From an uncultured Pedobacter sp. (lineage in GTDB: Bacteria; Bacteroidota; Bacteroidia; Sphingobacteriales; Sphingobacteriaceae), in assembly GCA_938008555.1 (NCBI GenBank), contig CALLKE010000012.1, forward strand, positions 1 through 15,636: a DNA stretch of 15,636 nucleotides, given 5' to 3'. Of this stretch, positions 1-7,402 are shown piece after piece (position 1 is the first letter of the stretch; each line of letters opens with the position of its first letter). The notes beneath the pieces are model-generated. The model searched no databases and was not told where the DNA came from. It saw only the letters and a list, made by a program, of their open reading frames with translations. The translations under genes were made by a program, and so were the position numbers.

Positions 1-68
1 CGCATACTTTTTTATCCCTGAAAAGAGTCATCATACATTTAGATACACTACCTGAGAGATTATCATGT

Positions 69-785
69 CTAATGCAAATCGAATAGACTATCAACAGCTA
101 GAACTTTTCTACTCGTGAATCCCTCGGCATATGTTGAGTTGGTGTATTTACCAAATTCTCTGGCGCGAGCTTCTAAAAATTTGACAAAATCAGGAGATGA
201 GATGTATGTTTCTGTGCCTTTAATTTCGGGGTTATAGAACTGGGTTTTGAATGCTTGGATGCATTTCATCTTTTGATCCCAAAAGTTGGTAATATCGACA
301 ACGATGTCTGGCTTGATATAATGGTCTTGTATATAATGAAGTATTAGCTTAGGTCGCCATGCTTGCTGAGTTTGCCCATTGAATGTAGTTTCTATTTTCA
401 TAAGCCCCGATAGGAAGACGGCATCGGTGACTAGATTACAGGCTCTTCCGTGATCTGGATGTCGATCATGGTAGGCATTGGCAAGTACAATTTCAGGTCG
501 ATATGTACGTAAAGCTTGAATAATTTGTAGTTGATGTTGCTCGTCATTTCTGAAAAATCCGTCGCGCATATTTAGGTTTTTACGAACATGTAAGCCCATT
601 ATTTGAGTAGCGTCTGCTGCTTCTTGATCTCTTGTTTGAGCAGTTCCACGCGTGCCTAATTCGCCTCGGGTAAGATCTATGATGCCTATTTTTTTGCCCT
701 TGGAAATATGTTTTAAAATGGTTCCAGAGCATCCTAACTCTGCGTCGTCAGGATGAGCAGCAAAAACGAGTATATCTAGTTTCAT
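69..785 (-). CDS. bshB1: Bacillithiol biosynthesis deacetylase BshB1 (LmbE/PIG-L family)
   Basis: Predicted zinc-dependent N-acetyl hydrolase that deacetylates GlcNAc-malate to GlcN-malate in bacillithiol synthesis; cytoplasmic. Seen directly: 238 aa, the usual family length, with the LmbE motif AHPDDAELG near the N-terminus (H11 and D14 as metal ligands, D13 as candidate base) and the second metal motif RHPDHG with H112. The spacing fits the three-ligand zinc site known for BshB/MshB-type enzymes. It begins with ATG at 785 and ends with TAG. It is the last gene of a minus-strand block after the DUF4294 gene and a short degenerate frame. BshA and BshC are not in the window, so the pathway is inferred from the family. 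A bacillithiol-S-conjugate amidase (Bca-type) reading is possible because the superfamily is shared, but the length and TRGELGTRGT segment favour BshB1. Confidence 0.9.
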   Translation of the reverse strand: MKLDILVFAAHPDDAELGCSGTILKHISKGKKIGIIDLTRGELGTRGTAQTRDQEAADATQIMGLHVRKNLNMRDGFFRNDEQHQLQIIQALRTYRPEIVLANAYHDRHPDHGRACNLVTDAVFLSGLMKIETTFNGQTQQAWRPKLILHYIQDHYIKPDIVVDITNFWDQKMKCIQAFKTQFYNPEIKGTETYISSPDFVKFLEARAREFGKYTNSTYAEGFTSRKVLAVDSLFDLH

Positions 786-794
786 GGTGACGTA

Positions 795-977
795 TTAATT
801 TGATCTGATTCTTTGTAAAATATTTTCAAGGTACTTACAACAGATGTTAATAAATTTCTGCAGCTGATTAAGGGCTTTACAATAATTTGAGAATCGCTGT
901 TTCCAACAAATATCATTGTTTTCTATCATGATTAAATCTGCTTGTAACGTTCCAAATTTATAATTTATCAAGCGCAT
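795..977 (-). pseudogene. Probable remnant of a nucleotidyltransferase substrate-binding (HI0074-like) gene
   Basis: A 60-codon open frame in the 198-base gap between the DUF4294 gene and bshB1, same strand, 6 bases after the DUF4294 stop and 9 before the bshB1 start. From the internal Met at 929 the protein reads IENNDICWKQRFSNYCKALN and then QLQKFIN, which resembles the start of HI0074-type proteins (typically D-I-x-W-K-Q-R-F then a K-A-L-x-x-L helix). Those proteins are roughly 130-145 aa and partner a minimal nucleotidyltransferase (MNT/HEPN-like pair). Here the resemblance stops after about 27 residues; the tail (CCKYLENILQRIRSN) does not match what I recall of the family, and no cognate nucleotidyltransferase is nearby. 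I therefore read it as a truncated relict rather than a working gene. A short functional protein, or chance, cannot be excluded. Confidence 0.45.
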
Positions 978-983
978 GATATA

Positions 984-1595
984 TTACTGCATTTTATAGT
1001 TTGACGACTGGATGATCGTTTCGATGTCTCGATCTTCCTCGAGGTCATACCTGTTTTTAAGATTATTATTGAAAACCCGTGCCAATGATTGATACAGGAA
1101 AGCATTAAAGCCTCCTTTCATCTCTTTTAAAATATCGTAACTACTCCTTCCAATTTCACGGTCAATTAATTTGATAAGAATTCCTCCTTGGGTCATAGTC
1201 AGATTTTTGATTTCGTGATTAAATATGCCTTTTACTTCTTCGTTGCAAGCTTTTACCAATCTACGTTGTTCTTTTTTATCGGCCGTGACAGCTAAATCTC
1301 GTTGCAGTTGTGCATACTTATTTCGTGCCATAATTGCATAGGGCATTACCTTTAATACATTGTATCTCAAACGATCGAATTTGGCACGATCTGCAGGAGT
1401 TTTAAAAATTCGGGTATCTCGAATAATGACTTCAGGGAATGCAACCCATGGTATAAATTCATTTCCCACCAAAGTAACTGCAACGCGAATGGTATCATTT
1501 TTACCCTTGGAAAGAGAACTTGTAATTTCCTGCGCAGGCGCTTTGTAGAACACAAATGCTAAACAAGCAAAGCCAAAAAGCTTAAAAAGTTTCAT
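984..1595 (-). CDS. DUF4294 family protein with signal peptide
   Basis: Protein of unknown function typical of Bacteroidota. Seen: 203 aa starting at ATG 1595, with a basic N-terminus and hydrophobic stretch (MKLFKLFGFACLAFVFYKAP) ending in APAQ, a plausible signal peptidase I site around residue 22, so it should be exported to the periplasm or outer surface. There is no lipobox at the cleavage region. The mature part is rich in charged helices (RAKFDRLRYNVLKVMPYA near residue 95) and ends with the acidic segment YDLEEDRDIETII that I associate with DUF4294. It heads the minus-strand block that leads to bshB1 and is divergent from rel. A promoter-like TACCTTTA lies just upstream. No catalytic motif is recognisable and I assign no function. 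Confidence 0.8.
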   Translation of the reverse strand: MKLFKLFGFACLAFVFYKAPAQEITSSLSKGKNDTIRVAVTLVGNEFIPWVAFPEVIIRDTRIFKTPADRAKFDRLRYNVLKVMPYAIMARNKYAQLQRDLAVTADKKEQRRLVKACNEEVKGIFNHEIKNLTMTQGGILIKLIDREIGRSSYDILKEMKGGFNAFLYQSLARVFNNNLKNRYDLEEDRDIETIIQSSNYKMQ

Positions 1596-1608
1596 AGATT
1601 TATATGCG

Positions 1609-1616
1609 TAAAGGTA
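1609..1616 (-). promoter_or_regulatory. Weak candidate -7 element upstream of the DUF4294 gene
   Basis: On the minus strand this reads TACCTTTA, one mismatch from the Bacteroidota -7 consensus TAnnTTTG, ending 14 bases before the ATG at 1595. No convincing -33 TTTG at the expected spacing was seen, so this is a weak call. Confidence 0.3.
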
Positions 1617-1723
1617 AGGCTAATAACCAAGTTTTATGGATTTAAAAGCCACGGAAAATATAATCTCAATAAATTACCTCATTGTAAACTCTTCAATTCT
1701 TCAAACAAGTAAACTCAACGGTG

Positions 1724-3940
1724 ATGAAGGAATTAGTGATCGATCTAGAAGCTGAAAAGAAAGAAATTCTCAAACGCTACCGAGCTCTTTTAAGGGCTTG
1801 TAAGCCTGCTATGCAGAAAGGTGATAAGCGTTCTATTCGTCGTGCTTTTGATATGTCGGTGGAGAGCCACCAAAACATGCGTCGCAAATCTGGAGAGCCT
1901 TATATCTATCATCCTATAGCGGTGGCTCAAATTGCGGCTCAAGAAATTGGTTTGGGAACAACCTCGATCGTCTGTGCACTCTTGCACGATGTAGTTGAAG
2001 ACACGGACATTACTTTAGAGGATATTGAACAGGAGTTTGGCAAGAAAGTAGCGAAGATTATCGATGGCTTAACTAAAATATCAGGTGTTTTTGATTATAA
2101 CAGTTCGCTGCAGGCCGAAAATTTCAGGAAAATGCTGCTTACTCTGGCAGATGATGTCCGCGTGATTTTGATTAAACTGGCTGATCGATTACACAATATG
2201 CGCACGATGGATTTCATGCCACGTGATAAGCAACTTAAAATATCCTCCGAAACAATTTATTTATATGCCCCTCTTGCACATCGTTTAGGTTTATATGCAA
2301 TCAAATCTGAACTAGAGGATCTGGCCATGAAATACATGGAGCCTGAGACTTATAAATTTATTGCCAAGCAGCTAAACGAAAAAAAGACTGAGCGAGAGCG
2401 CTTTATACGTGATTTTATTAGTCCAATCAATGAAATTTTGAGAGAACAAGGTTTAGATGCCCAAATCTATGGCCGTCCTAAATCGATACATTCTATCTGG
2501 ACTAAAATGCGAAAAAAGAATATTCCGTTTGATGAAGTCTATGACCTTTTTGCCATTCGGATTATTCTAAACAGTAAACCTGAAAATGAAAAATCGGATT
2601 GCTGGAAAGCATATTCCATTGTTACAGATTTCTACCATCCTAATCCAGATCGTTTGCGCGATTGGATATCATCTCCCAAAGCAAATGGCTATGAATCGTT
2701 GCATACGACGGTAATGGGTCCGCGTGGCCAGTGGGTAGAGGTGCAGATACGGACCAAGCGTATGAATGAGATTGCAGAAAAAGGATTTGCTGCACATTGG
2801 AAATACAAAGAGTCAACTGTAGAGAATGGGTTGGATCAGTGGATCAATAAGGTGCGTGAAATGTTGAGCAATCCGGCATCAAATGCACTTGATTTCCTCG
2901 ATGATTTTAAAATGAATTTGTTCTCTGATGAGATATTCATTTTTACTCCCAAAGGTGCCTTGATCCAGTTACCAATTAATGCAACTGCTTTAGATTTTGC
3001 TTTTGAAATTCATACCGACATTGGAGCGAGTTGTATTGGAGCTAAAGTGAATCATAAATTGGTTCCTTTAGCATATAAGCTTCAAAGTGGTGATCAAGTT
3101 GAGATCATTACATCAAGCAAGCAAACACCTAAGGAAGACTGGCTTAATATTGTGGTGACAGCAAAAGCTAAGTCGAGAATTAAATCAGCACTCAAGGAAG
3201 AAAAACGGAAAGTAGCCGAAGATGGGAAGGAAATATTGGAGCGTAAACTAAAATCACTTAAAATCACCTATAACACAGATAATCTGCATAAGCTGAGCTA
3301 TTTCTTTAAGCTAGCATCCACACAAGATCTATTTTACAATGTAGCCAAGGGCTTGATCGATATTAAACAGCTAAAGGAGTTTTTGATATCAGGAAAAACA
3401 GTTGAAAACAAACCCGAAAAAATAGATTTTCATGCTGAAAACTTTGTCAAAAAGATTAAAGATAAAGATGTCGATACCCTGCTCATTGGCGAAGATTTAC
3501 AAAAAATAGATTATAAGCTCTCAAGCTGTTGTAACCCAATTCCGGGTGATGATGTTTTTGGTTTTGTGACGATTGGAGATGGGATCAAAATACATCGTAC
3601 AGGTTGTCCTAACGCTGCAAAATTGATGTCGAGCTATGGTTATCGCATTGTGAAAGCCAAATGGAATTCACAAAAAAAACTTGCTTTTCTGACAGGCCTG
3701 CATATTACGGGTATTGATGATGTAGGATTAGTGAACAACATTACCAAAATAATTTCCCATGATTTTAAGGTCAATATTCGTTCAATTACTGTTGACAGTG
3801 AGCACGGAATTTTTGACGGTTCTATCATGGTATTTGTGAATGACACTGAACATCTGGACAATCTAATTGTCAAATTAAAAGAGGTAAGAGGTGTTACTTC
3901 GGTTTCTCGATTTGATTCTAAAACGAATGACCCAGAATAA
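1724..3940 (+). CDS. rel: Bifunctional (p)ppGpp synthetase/hydrolase (RelA/SpoT homologue)
   Basis: Long RSH protein that makes and degrades (p)ppGpp, the stringent-response alarmone. Domains in order (numbering from a GTG at 1721): N-terminal HD hydrolase with YHP at 63-65, the HD pair at 89-90 in LLHDVVEDT, and DGLTKI at 115-120; synthetase domain with YGRPKSIHSIWTKM (250-263), FDEVYDLFAIRI and PKANGYESLHT (319-329); TGS domain about 403-465; a C-terminal CC/zinc-finger-type segment SSCCNPIPGDD; and a final ACT domain. The HD site looks intact. The RLRD at 311-314 corresponds to the basic RxKD-type motif of bifunctional enzymes, not the acidic ExDD of RelA-only synthetases. Total 738-739 aa, normal for the family. 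GTG at 1721 is directly followed by ATG at 1724; I prefer the ATG. It is followed in the same direction by fur and purA. Confidence 0.95.
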   Translation: MKELVIDLEAEKKEILKRYRALLRACKPAMQKGDKRSIRRAFDMSVESHQNMRRKSGEPYIYHPIAVAQIAAQEIGLGTTSIVCALLHDVVEDTDITLEDIEQEFGKKVAKIIDGLTKISGVFDYNSSLQAENFRKMLLTLADDVRVILIKLADRLHNMRTMDFMPRDKQLKISSETIYLYAPLAHRLGLYAIKSELEDLAMKYMEPETYKFIAKQLNEKKTERERFIRDFISPINEILREQGLDAQIYGRPKSIHSIWTKMRKKNIPFDEVYDLFAIRIILNSKPENEKSDCWKAYSIVTDFYHPNPDRLRDWISSPKANGYESLHTTVMGPRGQWVEVQIRTKRMNEIAEKGFAAHWKYKESTVENGLDQWINKVREMLSNPASNALDFLDDFKMNLFSDEIFIFTPKGALIQLPINATALDFAFEIHTDIGASCIGAKVNHKLVPLAYKLQSGDQVEIITSSKQTPKEDWLNIVVTAKAKSRIKSALKEEKRKVAEDGKEILERKLKSLKITYNTDNLHKLSYFFKLASTQDLFYNVAKGLIDIKQLKEFLISGKTVENKPEKIDFHAENFVKKIKDKDVDTLLIGEDLQKIDYKLSSCCNPIPGDDVFGFVTIGDGIKIHRTGCPNAAKLMSSYGYRIVKAKWNSQKKLAFLTGLHITGIDDVGLVNNITKIISHDFKVNIRSITVDSEHGIFDGSIMVFVNDTEHLDNLIVKLKEVRGVTSVSRFDSKTNDPE

Positions 3941-3977
3941 AACCTCTTAAAAAGTTCTAATATTCTCTTTTTTTAGA

Positions 3978-3985
3978 TAGCTTTG
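3978..3985 (+). promoter_or_regulatory. Promoter -7 element upstream of fur
   Basis: Reads TAGCTTTG, an exact match to the Bacteroidota sigma-A -7 consensus TAnnTTTG, in the 66-base gap after rel. Transcription would start a few bases downstream (about 3990), leaving a leader of roughly 15-20 bases before the ATG at 4007. No clear -33 TTTG was seen. It implies fur (and probably purA) can be transcribed independently of rel. Confidence 0.5.
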
Positions 3986-4006
3986 ACTACTTGTAGCACA
4001 CCTAAT

Positions 4007-4483
4007 ATGTCTGTACAAGAAACAATTATCATGGTTAAGAAGATTTTCGAGGCTTACCTTGAAAATAAGAGCCTACGTAAAACACCCGAACGTTTTGCAA
4101 TTCTCGAAGAAATATATTCCCGAAATGATCATTTTGATGTGGAATCGCTATATATCCACATGAAAAATAAAAAATACCACGTAAGCAGAGCAACTGTTTA
4201 TAATACGCTTGAACTATTAGTTTCGTGTGATTTAGTGACCAAACATCAGTTTGGCAAAAACATGGCTCAGTTTGAGAAATCATACGGTTATAGACAGCAT
4301 GATCATATTATCTGTATTAATTGTGGTAAAGTGGTTGAGTTCTGTGATCCACGAATACAGCAAATACAAAGCATGATGGGCGAGCTTCTCAAATTTGAGA
4401 TTAAGCACCATTCCTTGAATTTATATGGCGCCTGCGAACGCTTAAAGGCAGGTCACTGTGACTCATACACAGGCAAAGATTAA
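4007..4483 (+). CDS. fur: Fur-family metal-responsive transcriptional regulator
   Basis: DNA-binding regulator of the Fur/PerR/Zur superfamily, 158 aa from ATG 4007. Seen: winged-helix part with RKTPERFAILEEIY (24-37) and the recognition helix SRATVYNTLELLV (60-72); dimerisation/metal part with HDHIIC (98-103), the CINC pair (C103, C106) and a later cysteine pair C143/C151 spaced C-x7-C rather than the usual CxxC. The reading frame is open from a TTG at 3983, but that codon lies inside a TAGCTTTG promoter box, so a downstream ATG is required; 4007 keeps a normal N-terminus and 4031 is the alternative. It sits between rel and purA, same strand. Fur, Zur or PerR specificity cannot be decided from the sequence alone. 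Confidence 0.9.
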   Translation: MSVQETIIMVKKIFEAYLENKSLRKTPERFAILEEIYSRNDHFDVESLYIHMKNKKYHVSRATVYNTLELLVSCDLVTKHQFGKNMAQFEKSYGYRQHDHIICINCGKVVEFCDPRIQQIQSMMGELLKFEIKHHSLNLYGACERLKAGHCDSYTGKD

Positions 4484-4520
4484 ATTTTACCACCCAAATA
4501 AAACACCCTTAATTTAAAAA

Positions 4521-5813
4521 ATGGCTATTGATGTATTGTTAGGTCTCCAATGGGGCGACGAAGGAAAAGGAAAGATTGTGGACGTACTAAGTCCGGATTA
4601 TGATTTGATTGCACGTTTTCAAGGTGGTCCAAATGCGGGCCATACGCTCGAGTTTGATGGACAAAAGTATGTGCTAAACACGATCCCTTCTGGCATTTTT
4701 AATAAAAAAGCCATGAATCTTATCGGAAATGGTGTTGTGATTGATCCCATCACATTGAAACGTGAGTTAGATGGCCTCAAACAAAATGGCTTTGATCCTG
4801 TTGCACAAAATAAGCTTGCAATCGCACGTAAAGCACACTTAATACTACCAACACATCAGCTATTGGATGCCACATCTGAAAGTAATATGGGTTCGAATAA
4901 AATTGGTTCCACCCTCAAGGGTATTGGTCCAACTTATATGGACAAAACAGGCCGAAATGGTTTACGTGTAGGGGATACGATGCTGCCTGATTTTAAAGAA
5001 CGCTATAATCGTTTAGTAAATAAGCATAAATCTATTTTGGCTCATTATGGTGAGATTCCTGATTTCTCAGAGAGGGAGGCAGCCTTTTTTGAAGCTATTG
5101 AACTATTAAAAAACATACCTCAGGTAGATGGTGAGCATTTTGTAAATCAATATTTACGAGAAGGCAAGACAGTTTTGGCAGAGGGTGCACAGGGTACGAT
5201 GTTAGATGTTGACTTTGGTTCATATCCCTTTGTTACGTCATCAAACACGACTGCGGCTGGAGCTTGTACTGGCTTGGGTGCTGCTCCAAACAAAATTGGG
5301 CAGGTCATCGGAATTTTTAAAGCATATTGCACACGTGTTGGGGGTGGTCCATTTCCAACCGAATTAGACAATGAAACAGGTGAAGAGTTACGGCGAATAG
5401 GTCGCGAGTTCGGTGCTACCACAGGACGTGCTCGTCGTTGTGGATGGATTGATTTAGTGGCTTTGAAATATGCAGTTATGCTAAATGGCGTTACTGAATT
5501 AGTGATGACTAAAGCAGATGTACTGAGTGGATTCGATACGATTTATGCCTGCACACACTACCAATACAATGGTGAAACAATTGATTATATGCCTCATGAT
5601 ATCAATGCTGTAAAAGCAGAGCCTATTCTGGAGGCGATACCTGGCTGGAATGAAAATCTGACTGAGATCAGAACCGTTGATCAAATACCAGTTAAACTAT
5701 TATCCTATATCGCTTATCTGGAAAAACACTTAGGTGTTCCTGTTAAATACTTATCAGTAGGACCTGATCGGGAACAAACACTTTGCCTTACTTCAATCTT
5801 CTCTAAAAGATAA
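4521..5813 (+). CDS. purA: Adenylosuccinate synthetase
   Basis: GTP-dependent condensation of IMP and aspartate to adenylosuccinate, the first committed step to AMP; cytoplasmic homodimer. Seen: 430 aa, the standard length, with the N-terminal P-loop-like GDEGKGK (12-18) holding the catalytic Asp13, and GGPNAGHT holding His41, both at the same positions as in the E. coli enzyme. Further family motifs are GSNKIGSTLKGIGPTYMDK, the IMP-site GATTGRARRCGW, and the TKADVLSGFD guanine-specificity segment. It starts with ATG 37 bases after fur and ends with a hairpin and T-rich tail. PurA is a known target of (p)ppGpp inhibition, so lying downstream of rel is functionally coherent. Confidence 0.97.
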   Translation: MAIDVLLGLQWGDEGKGKIVDVLSPDYDLIARFQGGPNAGHTLEFDGQKYVLNTIPSGIFNKKAMNLIGNGVVIDPITLKRELDGLKQNGFDPVAQNKLAIARKAHLILPTHQLLDATSESNMGSNKIGSTLKGIGPTYMDKTGRNGLRVGDTMLPDFKERYNRLVNKHKSILAHYGEIPDFSEREAAFFEAIELLKNIPQVDGEHFVNQYLREGKTVLAEGAQGTMLDVDFGSYPFVTSSNTTAAGACTGLGAAPNKIGQVIGIFKAYCTRVGGGPFPTELDNETGEELRRIGREFGATTGRARRCGWIDLVALKYAVMLNGVTELVMTKADVLSGFDTIYACTHYQYNGETIDYMPHDINAVKAEPILEAIPGWNENLTEIRTVDQIPVKLLSYIAYLEKHLGVPVKYLSVGPDREQTLCLTSIFSKR

Positions 5814-5831
5814 GGTTAAAGGCAATTTCAC

Positions 5832-5872
5832 CCTGCCCCTCCTCAAAAGAAGAGCGGCAGGATTTGATTTTA
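5832..5872 (+). terminator. Probable intrinsic terminator after purA
   Basis: Hairpin with arms CCTGCC (5832-5837) and GGCAGG (5856-5861), a C:C mismatch, then three more pairs (CTC 5839-5841 with GAG 5852-5854) around a 10-base loop. It is followed by the T-rich tail ATTTGATTTTAA and begins 18 bases past the purA stop. The tail is interrupted, so termination may be partial. The most upstream TTG start of pabB lies in this tail. Confidence 0.55.
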
Positions 5873-7195
5873 ATTAAAGTATCATTCGCATTGTCAGCCT
5901 CAATTAAGAAAAAAAAAATATACGTTCTCCAAAAGCGAGAACAGGATGAGGCTGTATTCAAACTTAAAGCATTGTATTGGGCTAATCAATTCAATACGGT
6001 TTGTTTTTTAGGTTCTAATGAATATGCTGATCCCTATTCAGCATTTGATACTTTAATTGCAGCAGGAGCAACACATGAATTATTGGCAAATGCAGGATCT
6101 GCATTTGATCAAATGAATCAATTTTTAAAATGCCATCATGATGCTTCTTTTATACCTGGTTACCTTTCATATGATCTAAAAAATGAAATTGAGCAGTTGC
6201 AATCAAATAATACAGATGGCTTAAAGTTTCCAGATCTATATTTTTTTGTTCCCAAGCATCTCATTACAATAAAAGGAGAGCAGGTTGAAATTGATTGTGA
6301 GGAGCCCGATAGTATTTGGAATGCAATTAATCAACTAAAATTGCCTGACGATTTTGGAATTAATTTTAAAGGTGAGATTCGTGGTCGGTTTACTTATCCT
6401 GAGTACAAAAAAGTAGTTGATCAATTAAAAGAGCACATTTATCGTGGGGATATTTATGAGATTAATTTTTGTCAAGAATTTTTTGCCGATGATGCCAGTA
6501 TAAATCCTGTCAATGCTTTTCTGCAATTGAATAAAATATCGCCTACTCCTTTTGCTAGTTTTTTTAAACACAGGCATCGTTACATGATATCTGCAACGCC
6601 CGAACGCTTTTTAAGCAAACGGGGAACTAAGTTGATTTCGCAACCGATCAAAGGCACAGCAAAAAGGAGTGCCGATCAAGCAGAAGATGATCTTGCCAAA
6701 TACCAGCTTCGGCATAATCCAAAAGAACTTTCCGAAAATGTGATGATTGTAGATCTAGTGCGTAATGATCTGACCAAAAGTGCCCAAAAAGGAAGTGTAA
6801 AAGTGGAAGAATTGTTTGGAATATATAGCTTCAAGCAAGTACATCAAATGATATCAACGGTGGTTTGTCAGGCCGCTGATCATTTATCAGTTACGGACAT
6901 TATTCGAAATACGTTTCCCATGGGTTCTATGACGGGGGCACCCAAAATTAAATCCATGGAACTGATCGAAAAGCATGAACGTACCAAAAGAGGGATTTAT
7001 TCAGGTTCGATTGGCTATTTTTCTGCGAATGGTGATTTTGATTTTAATGTAGTCATACGGACTTTATTATATGATGCAGAAAGCAACTACTTGTCTTTTC
7101 AGGTAGGTAGTGCTATCACCATTGATGCAGATGCCGAACAGGAATATGCGGAGTGTATGTTAAAAGCACAGGCTATTATTCAGCTTTTATCATAA
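5864..7195 (+). CDS. pabB: Aminodeoxychorismate synthase component I (PabB)
   Basis: Converts chorismate plus ammonia (from a PabA glutaminase) to 4-amino-4-deoxychorismate for folate. Seen: about 443 aa with the chorismate-binding domain in the second half: GRFTYPEYKKVVDQLKEHIY (174-193), RGDIYEINFCQ, PTPFASFF, SATPERFL, the PIKGT motif (261-265) with Lys263, ELSENVMIVDLVRNDL, and the terminal AEQEYAECMLKA. The lysine in PIKGT is the residue used by PabB to form a covalent adduct; TrpE-type enzymes have alanine there (PIAGT), so PabB is favoured over anthranilate synthase. The start is uncertain: no ATG or GTG precedes the conserved N-terminus. The frame can begin at TTG 5864 (in the purA terminator tail) or TTG 5891, both just before a run of ten A. 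No pabA or pabC is in the window. Confidence 0.9.
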   Translation: MILIKVSFALSASIKKKKIYVLQKREQDEAVFKLKALYWANQFNTVCFLGSNEYADPYSAFDTLIAAGATHELLANAGSAFDQMNQFLKCHHDASFIPGYLSYDLKNEIEQLQSNNTDGLKFPDLYFFVPKHLITIKGEQVEIDCEEPDSIWNAINQLKLPDDFGINFKGEIRGRFTYPEYKKVVDQLKEHIYRGDIYEINFCQEFFADDASINPVNAFLQLNKISPTPFASFFKHRHRYMISATPERFLSKRGTKLISQPIKGTAKRSADQAEDDLAKYQLRHNPKELSENVMIVDLVRNDLTKSAQKGSVKVEELFGIYSFKQVHQMISTVVCQAADHLSVTDIIRNTFPMGSMTGAPKIKSMELIEKHERTKRGIYSGSIGYFSANGDFDFNVVIRTLLYDAESNYLSFQVGSAITIDADAEQEYAECMLKAQAIIQLLS

Positions 7196-7361
7196 AATAA
7201 ATATTCGAACTCCTACCACTGAGTATGACATCTACTGCATTAAAAAAGCCATTATTTAAATAAAACAATGGGTTGTAATTTTAGTGACAGATTTTAATCG
7301 TTTATCCTACATTAAGCTTATCCTTTTTTAATATAAATCTATGTTAGGATATTGATTTTTA

Positions 7362-7369
7362 TACCTTTG
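7362..7369 (+). promoter_or_regulatory. Promoter -7 element upstream of proS
   Basis: Reads TACCTTTG, an exact TAnnTTTG match, in the 207-base gap between pabB and proS. Start of transcription near 7375 would give a leader of about 28 bases before the ATG at 7403. No clear -33 TTTG is visible. The rest of the gap (7196-7360) is AT-rich and I see only a weak CCATT...AATGG stem in it. Confidence 0.55.
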
Positions 7370-7402
7370 TTTTTCCTAAAAAACACAAAAATATTCTAGT
7401 TT

